Positions 46,343-55,018 are shown, counted from the first letter of the stretch. The stretch: DNA of 64,000 nucleotides from Roseateles violae (GCF_030410485.1 NZ_JAUHHC010000005.1:248001-312000), one strand, 5' to 3'. Translations and numbers: made by a program. The notes: generated by a model from the sequence alone, not told the origin.

Positions 46343-46983
46343 GCAGCACCCCGTTCCTGGCCCAGCGCCAGGCGGTGATAGCCAGCTGCCTGCGCCTGGC
46401 CGACCAGGGCTATCTGGCCGGCACCGGCGGCAATGTGGCGCTGCGGCTGGACGCCCAGCATTTCGCCGTCACGCCGTCCGCGGCCGACTACTACGGCATG
46501 ACGCCCGAACAGATCGCCGTGCTGCGCCTGGATACGCTGGCCCAGGTGGCCGGGGAAATGAAGCCCTCGGTCGAGAGCGCGATGCACGCGAGCCTGCTGC
46601 GCCGCTGGCCCGAACGCCTGGCCAGCGTGCACACGCACCAGCCGCTGGCCAGCGCCGTCGCGCTCCTGGGCCAGGCCTTGCCGCTCGATGAGGCGGCCGA
46701 TATCGCCGCGCTCGGGCCGCGGCTGGAGGTCGTCGGCTACGCCCCCTCCGGCACCTCGCTGCTGGTGAAGCGCCTGCGCCGGACGCTGCGGGAGGGCATC
46801 CACGCCTATCTGCTGCGCAACCACGGCCTGATCTGCACGGCGCCCGATCTGCCACGGGCGGCCGAGCTGGTCGCGCGCATCGAGGCCACGGCCGCGCGCT
46901 GGCTGCTGCGGCAGGCCGGCCAGCTGCCGCAGCAGCACCCGCTGCGCCGGCGCGCCGAGGCGGCGCTGACAAACTCCTGCTGA
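46339..46983 (+). CDS. Class II aldolase/adducin-family protein, catalytically complete
   Basis: A 214-residue class II aldolase-fold protein of the fuculose-phosphate aldolase/ribulose-phosphate epimerase group. The phosphate-site motif is AGTGGNVALRL, the catalytic Glu lies in SVESAMHASLLRR, the zinc ligands are HTHQPLAS and the C-terminal RNHGLIC. All expected metal ligands are therefore present. It overlaps the kinase gene by four bases (ATGA) and presumably cleaves, or epimerises, the phosphorylated sugar the kinase makes. The homologue at 48474 in the same operon lacks these residues. Confidence 0.88.
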   Translation: MSSTPFLAQRQAVIASCLRLADQGYLAGTGGNVALRLDAQHFAVTPSAADYYGMTPEQIAVLRLDTLAQVAGEMKPSVESAMHASLLRRWPERLASVHTHQPLASAVALLGQALPLDEAADIAALGPRLEVVGYAPSGTSLLVKRLRRTLREGIHAYLLRNHGLICTAPDLPRAAELVARIEATAARWLLRQAGQLPQQHPLRRRAEAALTNSC

Positions 46984-46992
46984 GATCTTCTT

Positions 46993-48471
46993 ATGACCAC
47001 ACTTGCCCCCGCCCCCGACAAGACCGAAGCGGCCACCGCCGCCTACGGCATCAGCGCCTGGCCCGATACCGACGCGATCTACGCCCGCCTGCAGGCGCTG
47101 CTGAAGCAGCCGCCGCGGCCGATACGCCGCGAGCGAATGAACGAGGTGCTCAACTACTTCGAGACGAAATGCCGGCGCAGCAAGGCGCTGGCGCAGCGGG
47201 CGGCCGGCGTGATCCCCGGCGGCGTGCAGCACAACCTGGCCTTCAACTACCCGTTCTCGCTGGCGATGGAGCGGGCCGAGGGCGCGCATCTGTGGGACAT
47301 CGACGGCAACCGCTACATCGACTTCCTGCAGGCCGGCGGCCCGACCCTGCTGGGCAGCAATTACGCGCCGCTGCGGCAGAAGGTGCAGGCCCTGATCGAG
47401 CATTGCGGCCCGGTCACCGGCATGGCGCACGAGTACGAGATCAAGCTGGCCGAGCTGATCCGCCAGCATATGCCGGCCTGCGAGATGTTTCGCATGCTGG
47501 GCTCGGGCACCGAGGGCGTGATGGGCGCGATCCGGCTGGCGCGCGCCTATACCGACAAGCAATGGATCATCAAGATCGGCGGCGCCTATCACGGCTGGAG
47601 CGACCAGATGGTCTACGGCATGCGCCTGCCCGGCACCGGGCGGCGCGAGGCAATCGGCATCCCGGGCGGCAGCACCGCCCACACCCAGGAATGCTTCCCC
47701 AACGACCTGGAGGCGCTGCGCCGCAAGCTCTGGCTCAATCGCCTGCGCGGCGGCACGGCGGCCGTGATCGTCGAGCCGCTGGGCCCCGAAAGCGGAACGC
47801 GTCCGGTGCACAAGGACTACAACGCCGGGGTGCGCCGGCTCTGTGACGAGTTCGGCGCCTTGCTGATCTTCGACGAGGTGGTCAGCGGCTTTCGCATCGG
47901 CATGGGCGGCGCGCAGGGCTATTTCGGCGTCCGGCCGGATCTGACCGTGTTCGGCAAATGCCTGACCGGCGGCTATCTGATGGCCGGCGGCATCGGCGGC
48001 CGGCGCGAGGTGATGCTGCTGCTGGCCGGCGGCATCGGCAACACGTCCAAGCGCGCCTTCGTCGGCGGCACCCTGTCGGCCAATCCGCTGTCCTGCGTGG
48101 CCGGCTATCACGCGATCGAGGCAATGGCGCAGACCGGCGCGCCGCTGCTGGCCGGCCGCGCCGGCGACCGCCTGTGCAAGGGCCTGAACGCCATCATCGA
48201 GCGCCTGGACCTGCCCTATGTGGCCTACAACACCGGCTCGGTCGTGCATCTGCAGACCTCGGCCGTGCTCTTGATGAGCATGCGCAAGCCGATCAAGCTG
48301 ATGAAGGAGGTCAACGCCCGCAAGCACATGATGGAGGAGATGGGCGCGGCCTATATGGCGCATGGCATCGTCACCCTGGCCGGCAGCCGGCTCTACACCA
48401 GCATGGCCGATACCGACGCGGTGATCGACGAGGCGCTGAACCGCTTCGAGTCGGTGCTGGGCATGGTGTGA
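46993..48471 (+). CDS. Class III aminotransferase (glutamate-1-semialdehyde-mutase-like)
   Basis: A 492-residue PLP-dependent fold-type I enzyme with an N-terminal extension of about 55 residues. PLP-binding features: SGTEGVMGAIRLARAYT, GAYHGWSD, the Asp motif LLIFDEVVSGFRIG and the Schiff-base Lys322 in VFGKCLTGGYLMAG. Its closest outline is that of glutamate-1-semialdehyde 2,1-aminomutase, but the operon context (sugar kinase and aldolases) makes it a probable sugar or aldehyde aminotransferase, not the haem enzyme. It starts nine bases after the aldolase and ends two bases before the degenerate aldolase gene. Confidence 0.88.
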   Translation: MTTLAPAPDKTEAATAAYGISAWPDTDAIYARLQALLKQPPRPIRRERMNEVLNYFETKCRRSKALAQRAAGVIPGGVQHNLAFNYPFSLAMERAEGAHLWDIDGNRYIDFLQAGGPTLLGSNYAPLRQKVQALIEHCGPVTGMAHEYEIKLAELIRQHMPACEMFRMLGSGTEGVMGAIRLARAYTDKQWIIKIGGAYHGWSDQMVYGMRLPGTGRREAIGIPGGSTAHTQECFPNDLEALRRKLWLNRLRGGTAAVIVEPLGPESGTRPVHKDYNAGVRRLCDEFGALLIFDEVVSGFRIGMGGAQGYFGVRPDLTVFGKCLTGGYLMAGGIGGRREVMLLLAGGIGNTSKRAFVGGTLSANPLSCVAGYHAIEAMAQTGAPLLAGRAGDRLCKGLNAIIERLDLPYVAYNTGSVVHLQTSAVLLMSMRKPIKLMKEVNARKHMMEEMGAAYMAHGIVTLAGSRLYTSMADTDAVIDEALNRFESVLGMV

Positions 48472-48473
48472 GC

Positions 48474-49118
48474 ATGGCCATCGACGAGACGGCCTACGTG
48501 CAGGAATTGCAGGCGGCGCGACAGCGCTTGCTGTCGCGGCAACTGCTGCTGCCCGGCGACACGCTGTCCTGCCGCGTGCCGGGCAGCGGCGCGATGCTGC
48601 TGGTCAGCGGCGATGCGACGGTGTCGCTGCGCATCGCGCTGGACGGCGTCGTCGCCAGCGCCGCCGATCTGCACCGCGCGGTCTACCAGGCCCGGCCCGA
48701 TGCGGGCGCCGTCCTGCTCGGCCGCCAGGCCTGGGCCGCCGCGCTGCCGGAGGCCGGCGGAGTGCTGCCCGGCGTGTTCGACGAGCAGCTCCGGCACCTG
48801 GGCTGGCGGGTCCGCGCCATGGCCGCGACGGCCGATCCCGCGCGACTGGCGGCCGGCCTGCGCGAGGGCGCGAACGCCTGCGTGCTCGGCGCCAAGGTGC
48901 TGTGCCTGGGCACGGGCCTCGAGCGTCTGGTCTTCAATGCCGAGCTGCTGGAGAAATGCGCCAAGGCCTATCTGCTCGCCCGCGCCACCGGCATGAGCGT
49001 GCGCAAGATCCCCTGGCTCGTCCGCTGGATCGCCACCGGCCGGCTGCGCCGCGACCAGCGCCGCGCGGCCCGCAGTCACCAGCGCGGCGAAGCAGCACCG
49101 CGCTCGGCGGGGTATTGA
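48474..49118 (+). CDS. Degenerate class II aldolase homologue
   Basis: A 214-residue protein with the class II aldolase fold outline: HRAVYQARPDAGAVLLG, GVLPGVFDEQLRHLGW and VFNAELLEKCAKAYLLA match the family well. The catalytic positions are altered. The HTH zinc motif is replaced by GRQ (LLGRQAWAAAL), the NHG motif by GAK (VLGAKVLCLG), and the phosphate-loop GN is PGD (LLPGDTLSC). It cannot bind zinc as usual. Its C-terminal 40 residues are Arg-rich (RRDQRRAARSHQRG). It may be a regulatory or structural subunit for the active homologue of the same length at 46339, or serve another reaction. The operon ends here at the structured repeat. Confidence 0.82.
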   Translation: MAIDETAYVQELQAARQRLLSRQLLLPGDTLSCRVPGSGAMLLVSGDATVSLRIALDGVVASAADLHRAVYQARPDAGAVLLGRQAWAAALPEAGGVLPGVFDEQLRHLGWRVRAMAATADPARLAAGLREGANACVLGAKVLCLGTGLERLVFNAELLEKCAKAYLLARATGMSVRKIPWLVRWIATGRLRRDQRRAARSHQRGEAAPRSAGY

Positions 49119-49199
49119 GGCCCCCCGTCCAAGGAGTACCTTGGGCGGCCCCCCGCGGGGGCGGCGATGCTTGCGGCATTGAGCCGCAAGCGCATCGCC
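49119..49199. repeat. Structured intergenic repeat, likely bidirectional terminator
   Basis: Between the convergent aldolase and histidine-kinase genes lie several strong inverted repeats: CCAAGG-AGTA-CCTTGG (49129-49144); CCCCC-CG-CGGGGG type pairing around 49150-49160; and a 15-bp stem GGCGATGCTTGCGGC (49163-49177) with its complement at 49183-49199, loop ATTGA, bulge CG. GGCCCCCCG also occurs twice directly (49119 and 49148). It looks like a REP-type element doubling as a terminator; no T-run is present. Confidence 0.6.
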
Positions 49200-49244
49200 A
49201 GCTGGGCCGGCTTGGGAGCGGCCCGGCGCTCGGCCGGCGCTCGG

Positions 49245-51737
49245 CTACACGCCGGTCCGGGGTTCCAGCGGCAATTCGAGAATGAAGGTGGCGCCCCGAC
49301 CGGCTCCGGGGCTTTCCGCGCACAGCCGCCCGCCATGGGCCAGCGCCGTGGCATTGGAGATCGACAGGCCCAGGCCGAGGCCACCGTACTCGCGCGCCAC
49401 CCAGTTGCCCGCCTGGACAAAGGCTTCGAAGATCCGCGTCAGCGCCTCGGCCTCGATGCCGACGCCGTTGTCCTGCACCGTCATGATGAAGCGCTCGCCT
49501 TCGTTGCGCGTGGCCACCTGGACGGCGCCCCCCGGCGGCGTGAACTTGCAGGCGTTCTGCAGCAGGTTCCAGACCAGCTGCTGCAGGCGATGCGCATCGC
49601 CGACGGTGTGATGCAGCGCCGCCCGCAGCTCGACGCTCAGCCGCTGCTGCTTCTGCTGCAGATTCGTCGCGCAGATCTCGCAGGCATTGCGGATGACCTG
49701 GTGCAGATCCAGCGGCGCCCGGTTCATCTCCAGGCCACCGCGGGCGATGCGGGTGAGGTCGAGCAGGTCGTCGACCATGCGGGTTTCCGCCTGGATGTTC
49801 CGCATGCACATGGCGACCATGTCCTGGACGTCGGCGGGCAGTTCCTTGCGCCTGGCCATCATCTGCAAGGCCATGGAGACCGGCGTCAGCGGGGTCCGCA
49901 GCTCGTGCGAGAGGATGGCGATGAAGTGGTCCTTGGCCGAGTTGGCCGCTTCCAGCGCCTGCCGCGCCGCCTCGTTCTCCTGCAGCAGCAGCCGTTGCCG
50001 GGCAAGCAGCAGCGCCTGCTGTTCGGCGGCCAGCTTCGCCTCGGTGACGTCTTCGGCGATGCCGCCGATCCGCTCGACCCGGCCCTGCGCGTCGAACAGC
50101 GGGAAGTCGGTATTGCGTATCCAGCGCAGCGGGCCGTCTTCGACGCGCCGGATGCGGAATTCGTGGACGACCGCCTCGCCGCGCCGCGCGCGCTCGATCT
50201 GCTCCAGCGCGGCATCGCGGTCCTCCGGCAGGATCAGCTGCACCCAGCCTTCCGCATCGCGGGGGAAGGCCGGCAACCCGATGCCGTAGATAGACGCGAC
50301 GGCCGGGTTGACGAACTCCATCGTCAGCGAGCCCGCATCCCTGACCCACAGGCCGGCGGCCGAAGCGCTGGCGAACTGCTGGAAGCGCGCCTCGCTGTCC
50401 CGCTGGGCGGCCTCGGACCGGGCCCGCTCGATCGCCGCCCAGGTCCGTTCGGTGGCGTCTTCCAGCAGCGCGACCTCGCTGGCCGTCCAGCGCCGTGCCT
50501 GCCGGGTGCCCACCGTCATGGCCCACATCACGTTCATCGGCCCGCGCCGCAGCGGGACGGCAATCACCGCAGCCAGACCCAGGCCAGTGAGATGGCGCCG
50601 GTCGATCTCCGACAACTCGGCGGCATGGGCGACGTCATCGAAGACGAGGCTGCGTTCATGGATCTGCCGGAATGCGTCCGGGAAGTCGGAGAGCCGCAGG
50701 CTCGCCGGCACCGGCGGCGTGCCCGGGCTGCGGAACTGGTGCGCGATATCGGCACGGTCCTCGTCCGGGTGGATGGACGCGGTGTAGCAGAGGTCCGCGC
50801 CCAGCCGCTCAGCGAGCATCCGCACCGCGCGGTCGGCGGTCGATGTCGCGCTGGACTCCGCGCGCAAGGCGTCGCTGAACTCCAGCAGAAAGGCCTGCCG
50901 CTCTTCGTTCGCGCGCAGCCAGGCCTCGGTCCGCCTGCGCTCGGTGACATCCTGCATCACGCCGACCATGCGTTCGGGCCGGCCCTGTAGGTCGTAGAAG
51001 AAGCGACCGCGCGCCGAACACCAGACGACGCGCCCATCGGCATGCAGGCTGCGGAACTCGTGGATGAAGGTCAGCCGCTCGTCCATGGCCTTGCGGATCA
51101 GCGCGGCGGCCTCCTCGCGGTCCTCCGGATGAAGCCGGGCCAGCCAGGCCTCGTAGCTGGGCGTCACCTCGCCGACGCCATAGCCCTGCATCAGGAAATG
51201 CCGGTCGTTCCAGGCCACCTGGCCGGTCCGCACATTCCAGTCCCAGCTGGCCATCTCGCCGATATCGATCGCCAGCCTCAGGCGCTCCTCGCTCTCGCGC
51301 AGCGACTGTTCGGCGCGCGCGCGCTCCTCGATGTCGCGGAAGACCACGGACAGGCCGCCCTGCCGGGTCGGCGTGATCTCCAGCTCGATGCGCCGATCGA
51401 GCACCGGCGAGACGGTTTCGAAGCGTTCGGAGGTTCCGGTCCACATGACCCGGCGATGCGCTTCATAGGCAGGGCTGCCTGCGGCCTGGGGGAAGACCTC
51501 GAGAAAGTCGTGGCCGAGCACCTCGTGCGCTTGCATGCCCCAGGCTTCGAGCACCGGCCGGCTCGCCAGCACGAAGCGCCAATCCCGATCGAGCAGATAG
51601 AAGCGGCTGCGGACGTCTTCCAGCACGGTGCGCAACCGTTCCTCGCTCTGCTGCCGCGCGGCAAGGGCAGCGCCGAGTTCGCCCTCGATCAGGGCGAGGC
51701 GCCGTCCGAGATCCTGGCTGTCGGGCGTGTCGGGCAT
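49245..51737 (-). CDS. PAS-PAS-GAF-PAS sensor histidine kinase
   Basis: An 830-residue soluble kinase: PAS (about 30-140), PAS with PAC (about 150-275; MASWDWNVRTG, HPEDREEAA), GAF (about 285-440), PAS (about 460-575), then HisKA (His611 in ILSHELRTPLTP) and ATPase (WNLLQNACKFTPPGG, VQDNGVGIE, GGLGLGLSIS). No membrane helices or receiver domain are found, so it senses a cytoplasmic signal and must act on a separate regulator. The kinase core is closely similar, almost word for word in places, to that of the CheB-CheR kinase (LSHELRTPLTPxxMAxQ, DDLLDLTxIxRG). No regulator gene is adjacent. Confidence 0.92.
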   Translation of the reverse strand: MPDTPDSQDLGRRLALIEGELGAALAARQQSEERLRTVLEDVRSRFYLLDRDWRFVLASRPVLEAWGMQAHEVLGHDFLEVFPQAAGSPAYEAHRRVMWTGTSERFETVSPVLDRRIELEITPTRQGGLSVVFRDIEERARAEQSLRESEERLRLAIDIGEMASWDWNVRTGQVAWNDRHFLMQGYGVGEVTPSYEAWLARLHPEDREEAAALIRKAMDERLTFIHEFRSLHADGRVVWCSARGRFFYDLQGRPERMVGVMQDVTERRRTEAWLRANEERQAFLLEFSDALRAESSATSTADRAVRMLAERLGADLCYTASIHPDEDRADIAHQFRSPGTPPVPASLRLSDFPDAFRQIHERSLVFDDVAHAAELSEIDRRHLTGLGLAAVIAVPLRRGPMNVMWAMTVGTRQARRWTASEVALLEDATERTWAAIERARSEAAQRDSEARFQQFASASAAGLWVRDAGSLTMEFVNPAVASIYGIGLPAFPRDAEGWVQLILPEDRDAALEQIERARRGEAVVHEFRIRRVEDGPLRWIRNTDFPLFDAQGRVERIGGIAEDVTEAKLAAEQQALLLARQRLLLQENEAARQALEAANSAKDHFIAILSHELRTPLTPVSMALQMMARRKELPADVQDMVAMCMRNIQAETRMVDDLLDLTRIARGGLEMNRAPLDLHQVIRNACEICATNLQQKQQRLSVELRAALHHTVGDAHRLQQLVWNLLQNACKFTPPGGAVQVATRNEGERFIMTVQDNGVGIEAEALTRIFEAFVQAGNWVAREYGGLGLGLSISNATALAHGGRLCAESPGAGRGATFILELPLEPRTGV

Positions 51738-51799
51738 GCCGCACTATTGCACAGCTTCCCGCCCGGAGGCCGAGCCGCGCCGGGCTCTGGAGCCGCTTT

Positions 51800-52024
51800 C
51801 TAGCCCTCGATCCTGACCGGCACGACACCGCGTCGCACCCGGTCGCCGAAGACGGTCAGCCAGCGTCGGCCGTCCGTCGGGTTCATCGTGCAGATGCCCT
51901 TGGCCTCCAGGGACAACTGAACGCGTTCGGGCACCAGCTTGCCGCCCTCGGCCTGCGGTATGAACCAGATCAGGTCGCGTTCCTCGGCGGACAGAATGAT
52001 CGTGGCTTGGCTGCTGTCTGACAT
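51800..52024 (-). CDS. Small protein of unknown function (74 aa)
   Basis: The start at 52024 has GAGGAAA upstream and gives MSDSSQATIILSAEERDLIWF. The end NPTDGRRWLTVFGDRVRRGVV has a compact beta-like look. A longer open frame would start at 52102 but overlaps a divergent small gene. The product has no recognisable motif. It follows the PAS kinase in opposite order (its stop is 62 bases from the kinase start), so both genes run on the minus strand and may share transcription. Confidence 0.6.
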   Translation of the reverse strand: MSDSSQATIILSAEERDLIWFIPQAEGGKLVPERVQLSLEAKGICTMNPTDGRRWLTVFGDRVRRGVVPVRIEG

Positions 52025-52100
52025 GGGATTTCCTCTTGGCGCGGCAGTATCGCAGCCAATGAGGGCCGGGCAGGGAGCTTTCCAGGCGGCACAATGCCGC

Positions 52101-52262
52101 ATGGCTTACAAGGTTCGCAAGACCGAGCACAACGGCGCCAAGAACGGCGGTGGTCATTGGGGTAAGCGGCTCGAAGCAAAGAGACAGAGCAGTCGCGCGC
52201 GCAGAGCGCTCGGCAAGCAAGAGCTCGCGGCCGAACTCAGGCGCCCGAGCGACTCGCGCTAG
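52101..52262 (+). CDS. Small conserved-type basic protein (53 aa)
   Basis: ATG at 52101 gives MAYKVRKTEHNGAKNGGGHW followed by a Lys/Arg-rich helical tail and PSDSR. The start is a pattern I remember from short proteobacterial proteins with this same opening (MAYKVRKTEHxGAKxGGG). Function unknown; the charge suggests nucleic-acid or ribosome contact. It overlaps none of its neighbours and is divergent from the 74-residue gene and convergent with the TctC receptor gene. Confidence 0.6.
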   Translation: MAYKVRKTEHNGAKNGGGHWGKRLEAKRQSSRARRALGKQELAAELRRPSDSR

Positions 52263-52278
52263 CGCCTGCGCAATCCAA

Positions 52279-53256
52279 TCATTCCGGTTCGATGCCGGCT
52301 GCCTTGATCACCTTGCCCCACTTCCTGGCCTCGTCGAGCTGGAACTTGGCCAGCGCTTCGGGTGTCGTCGGAAAGGCCTCGCCGCCGCTGTTCTCGAAGA
52401 AGCTCTTGGCCGCCGGGGTCTTGAGTGCCGCGGTCAGAAGCTCGTGCAGCTTCTGCAGCACCGGCGCCGGCGTGCGCGCGGGCACATAGGCGGCAAACCA
52501 GTAGCTCATGTCGTAGCCCTTGACGCCGGCCTCGTCGATGGTCGGCACGTCCGGCAGCAGGGGCAGTCGCTTGGTGGTCGAGACGCCCAGCGCGCGCAAC
52601 TTGCCCGACCTGATCTGCGGCACGCCGGTCGCGGTGTCGGTGATCATCATGTCGATCTGGCCGCCGAGCAGATCGGTGATGGCCAACGGGTTGCTCTTGT
52701 AGGGCACGTGCAGAAGCTCGGTGCCGCTCATCTGCTGGAACAGCTCCCCGGCCACGCGGCTGGAGGAACTGCCGCTGCCGAAGCTCAGCTTGCCCGGCTT
52801 GGCGCGCGCCGCGGCCAGCAGTTCGGCGACGCTCTTGTAGGGCGAGGCCGCATTGACCACCAGCACCTGGCCGCCCTTGCCCAGCCCGGTGACCGGCGCG
52901 AAATCCTTCACCGGGTCGTACTGCAGCTTCCTGTACAGATGCTCGTTCGCCGCCTGCGTGGTGTTGGTCGTGATCAGCACCGTATAGCCATCGGCCGGCG
53001 CCCGCGCGACCGCCTGCGCCGCCAGCATGCCGCTCGCGCCGGCCTTGTTGTCGACGACGACCGCCTGCCTGGTCTGCTCGGTGAAGGACTGGCCCAAGGC
53101 ACGCGCCAGCTGGTCGGTGGCGCTGCCCGCCGCGAAGGGCACCACAAAGCTCACCGGCTTGGCCGGATAGGCGTCCGCCCATGCGCCAAGCGGCAGGAGC
53201 AGTGCGACAGCGGCCGCGGCGAGCATGGCGCGGCGGTGAATCGGATGGCGGGTCAT
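52279..53256 (-). CDS. Bug/TctC-type periplasmic solute receptor
   Basis: A 325-residue tripartite tricarboxylate transporter receptor of the Bug family, large in Burkholderiales. The N-terminus MTRHPIHRRAMLAAAAVALLLPLGAWA is a signal peptide; the mature protein starts AYPAKPVSFVVPFAAGS, the expected first strand, and has VVDNKAGASGMLAA and GQIDMMITD typical for the family. Ligands are usually carboxylates. No TctA/TctB membrane genes are adjacent, as is common for Bug receptors. It lies downstream of two AtuA-like genes on the same strand, which suggests a ligand related to their pathway. Confidence 0.9.
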   Translation of the reverse strand: MTRHPIHRRAMLAAAAVALLLPLGAWADAYPAKPVSFVVPFAAGSATDQLARALGQSFTEQTRQAVVVDNKAGASGMLAAQAVARAPADGYTVLITTNTTQAANEHLYRKLQYDPVKDFAPVTGLGKGGQVLVVNAASPYKSVAELLAAARAKPGKLSFGSGSSSSRVAGELFQQMSGTELLHVPYKSNPLAITDLLGGQIDMMITDTATGVPQIRSGKLRALGVSTTKRLPLLPDVPTIDEAGVKGYDMSYWFAAYVPARTPAPVLQKLHELLTAALKTPAAKSFFENSGGEAFPTTPEALAKFQLDEARKWGKVIKAAGIEPE

Positions 53257-53300
53257 TGCTTGTCTCCGTGGGTCAGTGAAGTGTTGGTGGTGAACGAGAC

Positions 53301-53657
53301 TCAGCGCCCGACCAGATGAGGCAGCAGCGCCTCGGGCACGTCTATGGGCAGGTCGAGCAGGAGGTAGGACAGGGCCTTGCCGTGACTGTCGAGATTGAGC
53401 GAATCATTGACGCCGCCGTCGAGCACCTCGTCCAGCACGAAGTTCATCGCCTGCAGCCCCGGCAGCAGGAAGCGCCGCACCGCGCTGGGCCGCCGATGCG
53501 CGAAGGCCGCGGCCACGGCTGCCTCCGTCACCTGCTCGACCAGCAGATCCCACAGCGCCGGGTGCCAGGCGATCACGCTGATGTTGGAGCGGTTGCCCTT
53601 GTCGCCGGTGCGACCGTGAGCCAGGCGATGCAGCGGAAGCTTCGTCATCGTCGTCAT
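53301..53657 (-). CDS. AtuA C-terminal-domain-like protein
   Basis: A 118-residue protein that corresponds to the small C-terminal portion of AtuA-like proteins: LHRLAHGRTGDKGNRSNISVIAW near the N-terminus and ALSYLLLDLPIDVPEALL near the end. In many genomes this is encoded separately from the large part, as here. It shares one base with the stop of the large AtuA-like gene upstream (TGATG), so the two are coupled and probably form a complex. The function of the family is connected with acyclic terpene utilisation in Pseudomonas, but members elsewhere act on unknown substrates. Confidence 0.88.
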   Translation of the reverse strand: MTTMTKLPLHRLAHGRTGDKGNRSNISVIAWHPALWDLLVEQVTEAAVAAAFAHRRPSAVRRFLLPGLQAMNFVLDEVLDGGVNDSLNLDSHGKALSYLLLDLPIDVPEALLPHLVGR

Positions 53658-55018
53658 CACGCGCCCTCCCCGTCGATGAAGCGAAAGCTCGCCGGCACCT
53701 GCTCGCGCGGCAGCAGGCAGGACAGGGTGCCCAGCCTTGGGCGCAGCGAGGTCCGCACGCCGCCGCCGCCGGCCGGGCCACAGCAGTAGAGCGCCGTCAC
53801 CTCGCGCACGAGGCGCTCGGCGCTGGCGCGCTCGGCATGGTTCAGGGCCACGCGCAGCCGCACGTCGCGTGCCTCGCCGACCGGCTGGGCAGCCAGCCAG
53901 CGGCCTGCGTCGTCGCCAAACACGCTGGCCACGCCGATCAGGTCGGCGCGCAAGAGGCCCAGCCCGGCGAGGCGTTCGCCCAGCACCTCGGCAGCCAGCC
54001 GTGCCCGCGCCTCGGCCCGCGCGCCGGCGTAGGAAATCTCGCCCTCCGCCAGCCAGCCGGTCTCGTGGCAGACATTGACCTTCAATCCGGCCGGGCGCGC
54101 ATGGCCGCGCACGCCCTCCAGGCGAACCCGGTCGGCGCCGACTTGAACCACGCGGGCCTGCGAAATATCGGCCGTCACATCGGGCGTCAGATAGGCGGCC
54201 GGATCGTGGACCTCGTAGAGCAGCTGCTCCTTGACCGTGTGCTCGTCGACGCGCCCGCCGCTGCCGGGCGGTTTGGTGATCGTGCAACAGCCGTCGGCTT
54301 CGATCTCGGCGATCGGATAGCCCAGGCGCGCCAGCCCCGGCACGTCCTTGAAGCCGGGATCCGCGTAATAGCCGCCGCTGACCTGGGAACCGCATTCCAG
54401 CAGATGCCCCGCCATGGTCGCGCGGGCGATGCGATCCCAGTCGTCGCGAGCCCAGCCGAAATGCGCGAGCGCCGGGCCCAGCGCCAGCGAGGGATCGGCA
54501 ACCCGGCCGCAGACCACGATCTGCGCGCCGGCGCTCAGCGCGTCGGCGATGGCCTCGGCGCCCAGATAGGCATTGGCGGACACCATCTGCAGGCCTTCGC
54601 CTTCCGGGCCGAGCGTGGCGGCCAGCGCCGCACGCTGCGCCTCGCCGCTCAGGTCGTCGCCCTCGACGACGGCAATGCGCGGCGCCTGCAGCCCGAGTTC
54701 GCGCGCGATGCCATGGATGCGCCGGGCCGCGCCGACCGGGTTGGCCGCGCCGAAGTTGCTGACGATGCGGATGCCCGCGGCCAGGCAGCGCTGGAGCACG
54801 GGCCTCAGCAGCTCGTCGAGCAGCGGTTCGTAGCCGCCCTCCGGATCGGTCCGCCGCGCCAGCTGGGCAAGCGCCAGCGTCCGTTCGGCCAAGGTCTCGA
54901 AGATCAGCACCGCCGGGCCGCCCGCCGCGGCGAGCGCCTCGACGACCGGGGCCGCGGCATCCGTGCGGTCGCCCGAGAAGCCGGCCGCGCAGCCGATGCG
55001 CAAGAGGGGCGCTGTCAT
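53657..55018 (-). CDS. AtuA-family protein (DUF1446)
   Basis: A 453-residue protein of the AtuA/DUF1446 family. Characteristic segments include RIGCAAGFSGDRTDAA, IVSNFGAANPVGAARRIH and AQIVVCGRVADPSLALGPA, with GHLLECGSQVSGGYYADPG. In Pseudomonas, AtuA belongs to the acyclic terpene (citronellol/geraniol) pathway, but its chemistry is not established. I start it at 55018 (MTAPLLRIG), with GGAG nine bases upstream; a start at 55048 or 55090 would add an unlikely N-terminal segment. It is divergent from the frameshifted LysR gene, which was probably its regulator. Confidence 0.88.
   Translation of the reverse strand: MTAPLLRIGCAAGFSGDRTDAAAPVVEALAAAGGPAVLIFETLAERTLALAQLARRTDPEGGYEPLLDELLRPVLQRCLAAGIRIVSNFGAANPVGAARRIHGIARELGLQAPRIAVVEGDDLSGEAQRAALAATLGPEGEGLQMVSANAYLGAEAIADALSAGAQIVVCGRVADPSLALGPALAHFGWARDDWDRIARATMAGHLLECGSQVSGGYYADPGFKDVPGLARLGYPIAEIEADGCCTITKPPGSGGRVDEHTVKEQLLYEVHDPAAYLTPDVTADISQARVVQVGADRVRLEGVRGHARPAGLKVNVCHETGWLAEGEISYAGARAEARARLAAEVLGERLAGLGLLRADLIGVASVFGDDAGRWLAAQPVGEARDVRLRVALNHAERASAERLVREVTALYCCGPAGGGGVRTSLRPRLGTLSCLLPREQVPASFRFIDGEGA

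Noticed and set aside
46993-48471. Annotation as hemL (glutamate-1-semialdehyde aminomutase)
   Set aside because: The fold fits, but the N-terminal extension and operon with sugar kinase and aldolases make a haem role unlikely.
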